Positions 8,522 to 17,142 of a DNA stretch of 64,000 bases are shown piece after piece (within the stretch, counting starts at the first letter, position 1; each line of letters starts with the position of its first letter). Below the pieces are notes generated by a model. It was not told the DNA's origin and made no database searches. It saw only the letters and a program-made list of their open reading frames with translations. The translations under genes were made by a program, and so were the position numbers. The DNA comes from Rhodohalobacter sp. SW132 (GTDB lineage Bacteria; Bacteroidota; Rhodothermia; Balneolales; Balneolaceae), in contig NZ_QUOK01000006.1 in the NCBI RefSeq assembly GCF_003390325.1, forward strand, positions 215,590 to 279,589, read 5' to 3'.

Positions 8522-9427
8522 ATGGATAATACACGCATAAAATCGGAATCTTTCAGTTTTTGGTTCGAAGCCGCCAAAGACTATTATGAACTGACCAAAC
8601 CGGGCATTACCCTCAGTGTGGTTGCCAGTATGCTGATCGGTTTCATTATGGGTACTGCCGGTTCACTCAATTATGTGCTGATGTTTCATGCGCTGCTGGG
8701 AACCTACCTGATCGCTGCAGGAACTTCGGCGCACAACATGTTTATAGAGCGCGGACTTGACGGTCTCATGCATCGCACCAGCAAGCGACCCCTTCCCGAC
8801 GCCCGGATTACTTCCCGTAACAGTTTGATCTTCTCCTCAGTTCTGATTTTTTCGGGACTTTTTTACCTGCTTGCAATGGTAAATATCGTTGCCGGAATTG
8901 TGTCACTTGTAACCACGATCATCTACCTTTTTGCATACACTCCGCTGAAACGAATTTCAGCGCTGAATGTTTTTGTGGGGGCTATACCGGGCGCACTTCC
9001 CGTAGTTGGCGGATGGGCTGCAGCCACAGGCACTGTGTTTGAACACGGGATGTGGATTCTCTTCGGAATTGTCTTTTGCTGGCAGGTTCCGCATGTGATC
9101 GCAATTGCATGGGTTTGCAGAAAAGATTACGAACATGCCGGTTTTAAAATGCTGCCCAAAAACGACCCACACGGTATCAAAGCATCCATCTGGGTGATTC
9201 TCCCTATTTTGATCCTTTTCCCCACCGTCTACAAACTTTTTGTAATGGACCTTGTTAGCTGGATCTACCTGGCAGGCGCGATGGTTACTACGGCAGGATT
9301 TCTATGGTATGGGATCAAATTCACCTTAAAACGGGATATCTCCACCGCTAAAGGTGTGATGTTCTACTCTTTCGCATATCTGCCCCTGGTGTGGATATTT
9401 ATCTTTGCAGACTGGATTATCCTTTAA
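8522..9427 (+). CDS. ctaB: Protoheme IX farnesyltransferase (heme O synthase, CtaB/CyoE)
   Basis: 301 residues, polytopic UbiA-superfamily prenyltransferase. It contains DYYELTKPGITLSVVASMLI near the start and the substrate-binding region NMFIERGLDGLMHRTSKRPL (N-x6-D-x2-M-x-RT-x2-RP), which holds the first Asp-rich motif. The second region (GLxRKDYEHAGFKMLP type: CRKDYEHAGFKMLPKNDP) follows. It adds a farnesyl group to heme B to give heme O, the substrate of CtaA. The membrane protein is divergent from ctaA. No oxidase subunits are in the window. Confidence 0.95.
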   Translation: MDNTRIKSESFSFWFEAAKDYYELTKPGITLSVVASMLIGFIMGTAGSLNYVLMFHALLGTYLIAAGTSAHNMFIERGLDGLMHRTSKRPLPDARITSRNSLIFSSVLIFSGLFYLLAMVNIVAGIVSLVTTIIYLFAYTPLKRISALNVFVGAIPGALPVVGGWAAATGTVFEHGMWILFGIVFCWQVPHVIAIAWVCRKDYEHAGFKMLPKNDPHGIKASIWVILPILILFPTVYKLFVMDLVSWIYLAGAMVTTAGFLWYGIKFTLKRDISTAKGVMFYSFAYLPLVWIFIFADWIIL

Positions 9428-9432
9428 ATAGA

Positions 9433-9455
9433 AAAGCCGGAGTTTTTCCGGCTTT
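9433..9455 (+). terminator. Hairpin terminator after ctaB
   Basis: AAAGCCGG and CCGGCTTT form a perfect 8-bp stem around AGTTTTT, starting 5 bp after the ctaB stop. The trailing T-run is short, so termination may be partial. Confidence 0.65.
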
Positions 9456-9533
9456 GAAAGAAATGCGAAGTTGTGATATACACACCAGGAAGGTCATCCT
9501 TAAATGCCGCGTATATCCCTCCCCTCTCACTGA

Positions 9534-11951
9534 TCAGCTTTCGAGTGGCACCCATTTCGTTGGATTGCTTTCGCTCATGATACTATAAACCGTTTCAATT
9601 ACATCTTCAGCACTCGGTTTTGTGAAATAATCCCCATCGCTTGCGTACGCTGTACGATGCGCTTTTGCCGTGAGACATTTCGCTTCTGAATCGAGATAGT
9701 AATACCCTTTCTGCTTTTCCAGAACATGCTGCATCATAAATGCCGTTGCCCCACCGGGTACATCTTCATCAATAAAAAGAATCCTGTTCGTTTTTTTCAG
9801 CGAGTTCACAATCTGGTGATCTCTGTCGAACGGAAGCAGGGTCCGAACGTCGATTAGTTCCGCTGAAATTCCGGCTTCTTCAAGTTCGGGCAGAACAGAA
9901 TGTACCAGGTTCAGCGTTGAACCATAAGAGACAAGTGTGATGTGTTCGCCTTCCTGTACAATTTTCGGAATTCCAAGCGGCACGGTAAATTCTCCCAGGT
10001 TATCGGGCAGTTTCTCCTTTAGCCGGTAAGCGTTCAGCGGCTCAATTACCAATGCGGGATCATCACCCTGCAGCAGGGTGTTGTAAAAACCAGCGGCGTC
10101 AGTCAGATTGCTCGGCACGCATACATGCATACCCCGGATTCCGTTCAGTATCATACCCATAGGTGATCCGGCGTGCCAGATTCCTTCAAGCCGATGCCCG
10201 CGGGTGCGGACAATCAAAGGTGCGGCCTGCCCTCCTTTTGTTCTGTACCGCAGAGTAGCCAGGTCATCGCTCATGCCCTGGAAACAGTACAGAAGATAAT
10301 CCAGGTATTGAATTTCGGCAATAGGCCTGAGCCCGCGAAGTGCCATCCCCATACCTTGCCCCAGAATGGTTGCTTCCCGGATTCCGGTGTCAGAAACTCT
10401 TGTTTCACCATATTTCTCCTGCATCCCTTCGAGGCCGAGGTTTACATCCCCAAGCTGACCTGCATCTTCTCCAAACACCAGTACTTCCGGATATTTATCA
10501 AAAAGCACATCAAAATTATCTCGCAGTACAACTCTGCCATCCACTTTAGCGGGAGATTCAGAGTATTCAGGTTTATTCTCTTCAATTAACAGTGGAGAGC
10601 TGGATGTTTCACTTAAAAGGTGTGAATCGAAAATTTCAATATTCTCATGTATTCGTTTATCCAGCCACGACCTGAACTCAGTTAAGGTTTTGGAATTTTC
10701 ACTTCGCAGAGCCATCGAAATTTTCCTGGCGATAGAGATGATATCCCTTCGGTACGGCCGAGTTTTTCTTCTCAGATCTTTCCGCAAGGTTTTGAGTCTG
10801 TGCAGATCACTATGCGCTTTAATTAGCTTCCCCAGGTGAGTATCCAGCTCTTTTTTCTGAGCTTGAATCGGTTCCTGGAACTCCTCCCACGCTTTTTTCT
10901 GCTTCTTTTTTACAGTTTCGAGAGCTTGCTGTTCAATGGCATCCAGTTCCTCTTCTGTGGCAATATCCCTGGAAAGTATCCATTCGCGGAACTGGTAGTT
11001 GCAGCAGTGCTCCTTTTCCCACTCAAGGCGCTCTTCGCTTTTGTATCGTTCATGCGATCCTGATGTGGAGTGTCCCTGAGGCTGTGTAACTTCTTCAACA
11101 TGGACGAGAACCGGAACGTGTTCGTCACGGGCTATCAGGGACGCCTCTTTGTATGCATCAATCAACCCTTCATAATCCCACGCTTTTACTGTGATAATTT
11201 CAAAGCCGGGCTGATGTTTTGTACGCTTAAATCCGCGCAGAGCTTTGGAGATGCTCTCTTTAATGGTTTGATATTTTTTTGAAACTGAAATTCCATAGCC
11301 ATCATCCCACACCGATACAATCATCGGAATTTGCAGAACCCCGGCGGCATTCATTGTCTCCCAAAAATGCCCTTCAGAGGTACTTGCATCACCAATGGTT
11401 CCCCACGCCACTTCCCTCCCGTCTCGGGAAAAGTTTGTTCTGTCGTGAAGCAATTCATTGTCTCTGTATACTTTTGAAGCCTGGGCTAACCCTAACAGTT
11501 TTGGCATTTGACCGGCTGTTGGAGAAAGATCGGCTGCGGTATTTTTCATTTCCGTCTGCGGTTTCCATGATCCGTCTTCATTCAAAAGTCGTGTGGCGAA
11601 ATGCGCATTCATCTGCCTGCCACCTGAATTGGGATCTTTCTCAATATCGGGATTAGCGTAAAGCTGGGAGAAAAATTGCTCTACCGTTACCCCGTCGATT
11701 GCGAGCATAAATGTCTGGTCCCTGTAGTAACCGGCACGGAAATCCCCTTCGCGGAAAAATTTTGCCATCGCAATCTGCGGGAGCTCTTTTCCGTCACCAA
11801 ATATTCCAAATTTTGCCTTTCCGGTCAGAACTTCTTTTCTCCCGAGAATAGATATATGACGACTGATCCAGGCAAGCGTATAGTCATTTAATATTTCACT
11901 GACTTCTTTTTTCGAAAATGTACTCTGCGCTATTTCATTCGTTTTCGTCAT
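9534..11951 (-). CDS. Fused alpha-beta E1 subunit of a branched-chain-type 2-oxoacid dehydrogenase
   Basis: 805 residues. Residues ~20-340 are the alpha (TPP-binding) domain: FRAGYYRDQTFMLA, then the TPP motif starting GDAS at 187-190 and ending at WDDGYGIS (DD at 216-217, where many homologs have NN). A helical charged linker (~340-460) follows, then the beta domain (VLVFGEDAGQLGDVNLG, SDTGIREATILGQGMGMAL, GSPMGMILNGIRGM, LIDVRTLLPFD). It would decarboxylate branched-chain 2-oxoacids or pyruvate and pass the acyl group to a lipoyl E2. The fusion of alpha and beta into one chain is typical of the Bacteroidota group. No E2/E3 genes are nearby. A canonical promoter lies 23 bp upstream. Confidence 0.92.
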   Translation of the reverse strand: MTKTNEIAQSTFSKKEVSEILNDYTLAWISRHISILGRKEVLTGKAKFGIFGDGKELPQIAMAKFFREGDFRAGYYRDQTFMLAIDGVTVEQFFSQLYANPDIEKDPNSGGRQMNAHFATRLLNEDGSWKPQTEMKNTAADLSPTAGQMPKLLGLAQASKVYRDNELLHDRTNFSRDGREVAWGTIGDASTSEGHFWETMNAAGVLQIPMIVSVWDDGYGISVSKKYQTIKESISKALRGFKRTKHQPGFEIITVKAWDYEGLIDAYKEASLIARDEHVPVLVHVEEVTQPQGHSTSGSHERYKSEERLEWEKEHCCNYQFREWILSRDIATEEELDAIEQQALETVKKKQKKAWEEFQEPIQAQKKELDTHLGKLIKAHSDLHRLKTLRKDLRRKTRPYRRDIISIARKISMALRSENSKTLTEFRSWLDKRIHENIEIFDSHLLSETSSSPLLIEENKPEYSESPAKVDGRVVLRDNFDVLFDKYPEVLVFGEDAGQLGDVNLGLEGMQEKYGETRVSDTGIREATILGQGMGMALRGLRPIAEIQYLDYLLYCFQGMSDDLATLRYRTKGGQAAPLIVRTRGHRLEGIWHAGSPMGMILNGIRGMHVCVPSNLTDAAGFYNTLLQGDDPALVIEPLNAYRLKEKLPDNLGEFTVPLGIPKIVQEGEHITLVSYGSTLNLVHSVLPELEEAGISAELIDVRTLLPFDRDHQIVNSLKKTNRILFIDEDVPGGATAFMMQHVLEKQKGYYYLDSEAKCLTAKAHRTAYASDGDYFTKPSAEDVIETVYSIMSESNPTKWVPLES

Positions 11952-11973
11952 AATGTCATTTAGATGATTCAGA

Positions 11974-12005
11974 CAAATATAGTGTTCAGTTCAGCTGAAA
12001 TTCAA
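11974..12005 (-). promoter_or_regulatory. Bacteroidota-type promoter of the E1 gene (TTG-N21-TATATTTG)
   Basis: On the minus strand the -7 element TATATTTG (11974-11981) matches TAnnTTTG perfectly, and TTG (12003-12005) sits 21 nt upstream as the -33 element. The start codon is 22 bp downstream of the -7 box, implying a leader of about 15 nt. Confidence 0.6.
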
Positions 12006-12080
12006 TGCCCATATTTGCGGCGGAATAATAAGGTGTTACCGGGCATAAACCAAAGAGATTTTTTTAATAAAACCGCTTTT

Positions 12081-13472
12081 TTAATCCACAAACCCACCTT
12101 TTGTCATATTTAACGGATCAAGAGCCTTGCTTAGTTCTTCTTCACTTAAATCGGTTAATTCTTTTGCCACCTCCAGAACTGCCCGGTTTTCGGCATATGC
12201 TTTTTTAGCAATTTTTGCGGCTTTATCGTATCCGATCAGCGGATTCAGTGCAGTTACCAGGATCGGGTTTTTTCCAACCATCTGATTGATCTGCTCTTCT
12301 TTTACAATAAACCCTTTCACAGACTTATCCGCAAAATTTGCAGCTGCATTACCCAGAATTCGAATGGATTCGAGTAAGTTATGAGCGACGACAGGAAGCA
12401 TCACATTCAATTCAAAATTACCTGCCTGTCCGCCCACGGTAATTGCTGCGTCGTTTCCGATTACCTGTGCAGAAACCATTGTGAGTGATTCCTCAATAAC
12501 AGGATTTACTTTGCCCGGCATAATCGAGGATCCTGGTTGCTGTGCTTCCAGCTGAATTTCGCCCAAACCACTATTTGGTCCGGAATTCATCCAGCGGAAA
12601 TCATTTCCGATTTTCATCAGTCCAACGGCTATTGTTTTTAGCTGACCACTCAGCTCCACTGGTGCATCAACCGTGGCCTGAGCCTCAAAATGGTTACTGG
12701 CTTCCGAAAAATCGATCCCGGTTTGATCTGACATCTCCCTTGCGAATTCGGCTCCGAACTTGGGATCTGTATTAATTCCGGTACCAACAGCAGTACCACC
12801 CTGGGGTAGTTCCCTCATTCGTTTTAATGCAGATTCAAGCCGTTCTATTCCGAGCTCAATCTGCCGCGCATACCCGCTGAATTCCTGTTCGATGGTCACC
12901 GGCATAGCATCCATCAGGTGAGTTCGCCCGGTTTTTACAACGTGCTTGAGCTCACTGCCTTTTTTTGTAAGTGTTTTGTGCAGATGTTTCAGGGCGGGAA
13001 TCAATTCTTCATTCACGGCAAGTACGGCCGCCACACGGATAGAAGTGGGAATTACGTCGTTAGAACTTTGACCAAAATTTACGTGATCGTTGGGGTGCAC
13101 GGGCCCTTCTGAGCCTGAGTAGAGTTCATTCGCCCGCCTTGCTATGATTTCGTTGGCATTCATGTTTGATGAAGTACCGGAACCGGTTTGAAAAATATCT
13201 ACAATAAAGTCGTGATCGTATGCACCGTCAATGACTTCTTTTGCCGCTTTTTGTATCGCTTCTGAAATACCGGCATCAAGCAGGCCCAGTTCAGCATTCA
13301 CTTTTGCTGCAACCGATTTCACACGGCCGAGTGCAGAAATAAACTCCCTGCTGAATGTAAGATTACTGATTGGGAAATTATCAAATGCCCGCTGGGTTTG
13401 GGCTCCGTAGTACGCTTTGGCAGGGACGCGAACTTCGCCCATGGAATCTTTTTCTACTCGGTATTCACTCAT
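12081..13472 (-). CDS. fumC: Class II fumarate hydratase
   Basis: 463 residues, full length for FumC. It carries the fumarase/aspartase superfamily signature GSSIMPGKVNPV near residue 320, the active-site region TGSGTSSNMNANE near 100 and GQSSNDVIPT near 135. The aspartase alternative is less likely because the sequence opens with the fumarase-type YRVEKDSMGEVRVPAKAYYG and keeps GRTHLMDAMPVT. It catalyses reversible hydration of fumarate to malate in the TCA cycle, in the cytoplasm. It sits 78 bp downstream of the GNAT-fold gene on the same strand and may be partly co-transcribed with it. Confidence 0.95.
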   Translation of the reverse strand: MSEYRVEKDSMGEVRVPAKAYYGAQTQRAFDNFPISNLTFSREFISALGRVKSVAAKVNAELGLLDAGISEAIQKAAKEVIDGAYDHDFIVDIFQTGSGTSSNMNANEIIARRANELYSGSEGPVHPNDHVNFGQSSNDVIPTSIRVAAVLAVNEELIPALKHLHKTLTKKGSELKHVVKTGRTHLMDAMPVTIEQEFSGYARQIELGIERLESALKRMRELPQGGTAVGTGINTDPKFGAEFAREMSDQTGIDFSEASNHFEAQATVDAPVELSGQLKTIAVGLMKIGNDFRWMNSGPNSGLGEIQLEAQQPGSSIMPGKVNPVIEESLTMVSAQVIGNDAAITVGGQAGNFELNVMLPVVAHNLLESIRILGNAAANFADKSVKGFIVKEEQINQMVGKNPILVTALNPLIGYDKAAKIAKKAYAENRAVLEVAKELTDLSEEELSKALDPLNMTKGGFVD

Positions 13473-13550
13473 CAGATTGAATTATTTATTCAGGTTGTAG
13501 TCAGTACCTGAATATATGATTTTTACCGTTCAATCAGAAAAATGAGGTCC

Positions 13551-14690
13551 TCAGGAAAGCAATGATTTGGTGTACATTCGGTAGGTTTTATCGTGTTCAC
13601 CGCCAATTTTTTCCGCAACTCTGTTCATCTGAACATTATCTTCCAGAATCCATCCAATCTCTGATGCGTATCGGTTATCTATCAATCCATTTTCGATAGA
13701 TTCCCGGTGCAGAAGTGCGTCAATCCCTTTCCCCTGGTATTCTGGTAAAACTCCCATCAGCGCCGTGCGAATTTTTGTAATCTTTCGGCGATTCCATAAA
13801 ATTTTGAAGATCCCTGTTGGGAACAGGGTACCGTCCATATCCCTGAATACCTGGTTGTAGTCGGGCAGAGCTACCGAAAAAGCAACTGGCCGCCCTTTAA
13901 TTTCAGCTATATGTGCGTAGTTTTCATCCACAATAGCTTTCAGATCTTTCGCCAGGTAATCAAACTCCTCTTCACTGAGCGGGATAAATCCCCAGTTATT
14001 TTTCCAGGCGGCATTGAAAATTTCCTGGATGATCTTTATCTCTTCCTTGATTTTTTTCAGTCGAATTTTACGAATCTTTATGTCGGGCAATCGTTTAGAC
14101 ACAATCTCAACAGCCCTGTTCATCCGTTCACGATTGACATTATCCTGGTTCACATCGTATGTAAAAAGATCCTTCGCTTTTTCGAGGCCAACAGATTTCA
14201 AAAGCGGATCGTAATACTCTTTATGATAAGGCATCAGTATGGATGGATATTTTGCAAATCCTTTGACCAAAATCCCTATTTCATCCATCATACCGGGATT
14301 CGCTGGCCCCAGAATTTCTTCCATGCCACGAGATCTTAACCAGTCTTCCACGATTCTGAACATCAATGCAGCAGTCTGCTCCCTGTTGATGCACTCAAAA
14401 AATCCAAAAAAACCGGTTTTAGAATTGTGATACCTATTGTACCTGTGATCAATAATTGCTGCAACCCTTCCAACAAGCTTGTCGTTGTGGTAGGCCAGGA
14501 AAAGCTCAATCTCCGCATTGTTGTAAAAAGGGTTTTTATCTGTATCGATCAGTTTTTTCTGTTCGATTTTCAGCGGAGGAACCCAGTATTGATCTTCTTT
14601 ATAGTGTGAATATGGGAATTCTAGAAAACTGGACTTCTCACTTTTCGTTTCTACAACAGTTACGGCGTCTGTGCTTTTTTTACTTTCCAC
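13551..14690 (-). CDS. GNAT-fold acyltransferase-like protein linked to the SPT-like gene, candidate long-chain-base N-acyltransferase
   Basis: 379 residues, cytoplasmic in appearance. The N-terminal half holds the motif GPANPGMMDEIGILVKGF, followed by SILMPYHKEYYDPLLKSVG, a signature I know from a large uncharacterised GNAT-related family. The C-terminal half has a GNAT-like acyl-CoA site (RTALMGVLPEYQGKGIDALL, near residue 305-325). The start codon lies 5 bp after the stop of the SPT-like gene, so the two form an operon. In Caulobacter a GNAT-type N-acyltransferase makes (dihydro)ceramide from the SPT product, so this protein is a candidate for the same step. That role is inferred from fold and linkage only; direct homology should be tested. 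Confidence 0.6.
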   Translation of the reverse strand: MESKKSTDAVTVVETKSEKSSFLEFPYSHYKEDQYWVPPLKIEQKKLIDTDKNPFYNNAEIELFLAYHNDKLVGRVAAIIDHRYNRYHNSKTGFFGFFECINREQTAALMFRIVEDWLRSRGMEEILGPANPGMMDEIGILVKGFAKYPSILMPYHKEYYDPLLKSVGLEKAKDLFTYDVNQDNVNRERMNRAVEIVSKRLPDIKIRKIRLKKIKEEIKIIQEIFNAAWKNNWGFIPLSEEEFDYLAKDLKAIVDENYAHIAEIKGRPVAFSVALPDYNQVFRDMDGTLFPTGIFKILWNRRKITKIRTALMGVLPEYQGKGIDALLHRESIENGLIDNRYASEIGWILEDNVQMNRVAEKIGGEHDKTYRMYTKSLLS

Positions 14691-14695
14691 CGCGG

Positions 14696-15943
14696 TCAGG
14701 ATTGTTCAATCAGTGAATGTCCGTTTTGATCAATGACTCCCCTGTCTATTCCCACTTTTCGGAATGCACTCAAAATCTGGTCGAGATGCTCGTCTGTGTG
14801 GGTGGCCATGTAGCTTGTTCGCAGAAGTGCCTGATTTTGTGGTACAGCAGGCGGAACGACTGCATTGGAATACACTCCTTCTTCAAACAGGGCTTTCCAG
14901 AATTTAAAGCAGTCGAACATATCACCAATCACAACCGGAATAATCGGGGTCTGGCTTGTCCAGACGTTAAAACCAAGGTTTCTGAGTTCGGTTCGCATAT
15001 AGTTGGAGATTTCCTCCAGCCGTTCGAGGCGCCATGGTTCTTCCTGAAGAATTTCGAGTGATTTCAGCACGGTAGCTACATTTGCCGGTGGCATACTTGC
15101 GCTGAAAATGTGTGCAGGAGAGTGGTGACGTATATACTCAATCACTTCACGATCGCCCACAATAAAACCGCCAAGTGATGCAAACGATTTTGAGAATGTT
15201 CCGCTGATCAGATCTACATCATCGATTAATCCAAATACGGAGGCAGAACCCCTTCCACCTTCTCCGATTACACCGATGGCGTGGGCATCATCGAGGTAGA
15301 GCCCTGCATTAAACTCCTTGGCAAGCGATACAAGTCCGGGTACATCAGCAATCACTCCAGACATCGAAAATACACCGTCCGTCACAATAATTTTTCCTGC
15401 CTGGGGATCCGCTTTTTCGAGCTGTGCCCGAAGATGATCCATATCATTGTGACGATATCGTACCGTTTTGGCATTTGATGCCTGTGTACCTACAACAATA
15501 CAGGCGTGGTTATCCCGGTCTGAAAAAATGATGTCATTTCTTCCGGCGATCGTTTGAATAGATCCTTCATTTGTTTGATAACCCGTACTGAAAAGCACGC
15601 AGGACTCTTTGCCGATAAATTCAGCCAGCTTCTCCTCAAGTTCAAGATGGAGATCGAGGGTACCATTCAGGTACCGGGAACCTGTGCATCCTGTACCATA
15701 AACAGAAAGTACTTTCTTAGCTGCTTCAATCGTTCTTGGATCGTTGGTCAGACCGAGATAGTTATTTGATCCGGCCATAATAACTTCGCGGCCTTCAATT
15801 TGAACTGTTGTACCATCTGTTGCCTGTAAAGGCTTAAAATAAGGGTACAAACCCATCTCTTTAATTTCGTCGGCTTTGGTAAAGTCGTACGCTTTTTTAA
15901 ATATTTTTTGGTGCTGCTCTGTATCGGCTCCAGATTGACTCAT
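14696..15943 (-). CDS. Serine palmitoyltransferase-like PLP-dependent alpha-oxoamine synthase (SPT or cysteate acyltransferase)
   Basis: 415 residues, alpha-oxoamine synthase fold. Visible residues: stacking His146 (SDRDNHACIV), the PLP-binding DDAHAIG (Asp218/219, His221) and the Schiff-base Lys252 in GTFSKSFASLGGF. The opening GLYPYFKPLQATDGTTVQIEG and the segment YGTGCTGSRYLNGTLDLHLE are typical of bacterial sphingolipid SPTs rather than BioF or Kbl. It would condense an amino acid with a fatty acyl thioester to give a 3-keto long-chain base. Serine is the likely amino acid, but the cysteate-using enzymes of sulfonolipid synthesis are close relatives, so cysteate cannot be excluded. It has its own canonical promoter and is followed by the GNAT-fold gene. 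No bio or kbl/tdh genes are nearby. Confidence 0.85.
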   Translation of the reverse strand: MSQSGADTEQHQKIFKKAYDFTKADEIKEMGLYPYFKPLQATDGTTVQIEGREVIMAGSNNYLGLTNDPRTIEAAKKVLSVYGTGCTGSRYLNGTLDLHLELEEKLAEFIGKESCVLFSTGYQTNEGSIQTIAGRNDIIFSDRDNHACIVVGTQASNAKTVRYRHNDMDHLRAQLEKADPQAGKIIVTDGVFSMSGVIADVPGLVSLAKEFNAGLYLDDAHAIGVIGEGGRGSASVFGLIDDVDLISGTFSKSFASLGGFIVGDREVIEYIRHHSPAHIFSASMPPANVATVLKSLEILQEEPWRLERLEEISNYMRTELRNLGFNVWTSQTPIIPVVIGDMFDCFKFWKALFEEGVYSNAVVPPAVPQNQALLRTSYMATHTDEHLDQILSAFRKVGIDRGVIDQNGHSLIEQS

Positions 15944-15975
15944 TACATAATCTTATATTAAACTTTTGTAACCAA

Positions 15976-16006
15976 CAAATATACCGACTATTAAGGTTCC
16001 ATCAAA
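15976..16006 (-). promoter_or_regulatory. Canonical Bacteroidota promoter TTTG-N19-TATATTTG for the SPT-like gene
   Basis: On the minus strand TTTG (16003-16006) is followed after exactly 19 nt by TATATTTG (15976-15983), matching both consensus elements. It lies in the 83-bp gap between the upstream GT4 stop and the SPT start, with an expected leader of about 25 nt. It implies that SPT and the GNAT-fold gene can be expressed independently of the glycosyltransferases. Confidence 0.72.
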
Positions 16007-16026
16007 TTAACAACGAAGTAATATGA

Positions 16027-17142
16027 TTACCTCTTCCTTACACTATCTAAAAAATCTAAATATTTTGAAATAACAAAATCCCAGCTAAACTTTTCTGTCA
16101 CATATTGTTTAGATCGTTCAGATAAAGCCGAAAGTTCATCATTCAGAACCTTATCGATCTTTAGGGCGAACTGATCATGATCTTCGGCAGGCACCCGGTA
16201 CCCATTTACGCCCTGCTCAATTACATCTTTAATCCCTTCCAGGTTTGAAGCAACTGCCGGTACACCCGAGCTGTTGGCTTCAAGAAGTACAATTCCAAAA
16301 CCTTCCATATCACCTTCAACCGGAATGTTTGGCATAACGAAAAGATCAGCGGCTGCGTATGCGGCGTTTAAGATTTCATCAGGTTGCCGTCCGGCCACCA
16401 CAATTTTAGCATTATGCCGGCTCAATTCTTTCGCCTTCAAAATTTCTGCTGTTTCAGGTCCCTCTCCAATTAAAAGCAGTATAACATCACTTTTAATTTT
16501 ATCCAGCACATTTTCGATGAACCACTGGTGCCCCTTTCGTTTAACCTGCCGCCCAACATTCAGAAGCAGAAATCTGTCTGTAAGGTCCACTCCGAACTCC
16601 TGCTCAATTTTTTGCCGTGCTGTTGTCCTGTCTATTTCATCGCCTGAAGACTCCTTAATAAAACCATTGGGCAGAACGACTCCAATAGCGGGATCCATTC
16701 CCCTTTTTATACACTCATGTCTTGTGGCAGAGGAGACCGATATTACCCCCTGAAGTTTTTTGAACACTTGCGGCAGGTAAATCTGATACGGTAAAATGGG
16801 GAGCGTTACATCCTGGCCGTGATTAATGGTGACGCAAGGTGCTTCAGGTTTTTTTAGCATAAACGGCAGCACTCCGGCCGTCACCATAGAAGAAAACAGA
16901 ATTACATCCGGTTTGAACTTTTTTGATACACCGGGAATCTTCCACAATAAACTCACAAGGAAAAAAAAAGTTTTCAACCCGATTCCTCTCCATGATGTTT
17001 TTAACAAGATGGTCTCAAGTTCAACATCTTCTCGCTCCATGAGAGTGTTCATCAGCTGAATGCTTACATTTTGCATCCCGCCGATACTTTCCATCGGGTC
17101 GCCATCCGGCGGGTGCAGATGTGAGATGTATAAAATTTTCAC
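16027..17142 (-). CDS. GT4-family glycosyltransferase
   Basis: 371 residues with the GT-B fold. The N-terminal domain starts MKILYISHLHPPDGDP and contains IGGMQNVSIQLMNTLM. The C-terminal domain has LLLNVGRQVKRKGHQWFIE and the retaining EX7E motif EGFGIVLLE, followed by NSSGVPAVASN. No signal peptide; a short hydrophobic patch (LKTFFFLVSLLWKIPG) suggests membrane-surface binding. Its start overlaps the end of the upstream GT4 by 4 bp, so they are co-translated. It would transfer a sugar from a nucleotide donor to a lipid or glycan acceptor. Because of the SPT-like gene downstream, a glycosylated long-chain-base lipid is a plausible acceptor, but capsule or LPS precursors are alternatives. Confidence 0.85.
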   Translation of the reverse strand: MKILYISHLHPPDGDPMESIGGMQNVSIQLMNTLMEREDVELETILLKTSWRGIGLKTFFFLVSLLWKIPGVSKKFKPDVILFSSMVTAGVLPFMLKKPEAPCVTINHGQDVTLPILPYQIYLPQVFKKLQGVISVSSATRHECIKRGMDPAIGVVLPNGFIKESSGDEIDRTTARQKIEQEFGVDLTDRFLLLNVGRQVKRKGHQWFIENVLDKIKSDVILLLIGEGPETAEILKAKELSRHNAKIVVAGRQPDEILNAAYAAADLFVMPNIPVEGDMEGFGIVLLEANSSGVPAVASNLEGIKDVIEQGVNGYRVPAEDHDQFALKIDKVLNDELSALSERSKQYVTEKFSWDFVISKYLDFLDSVRKR

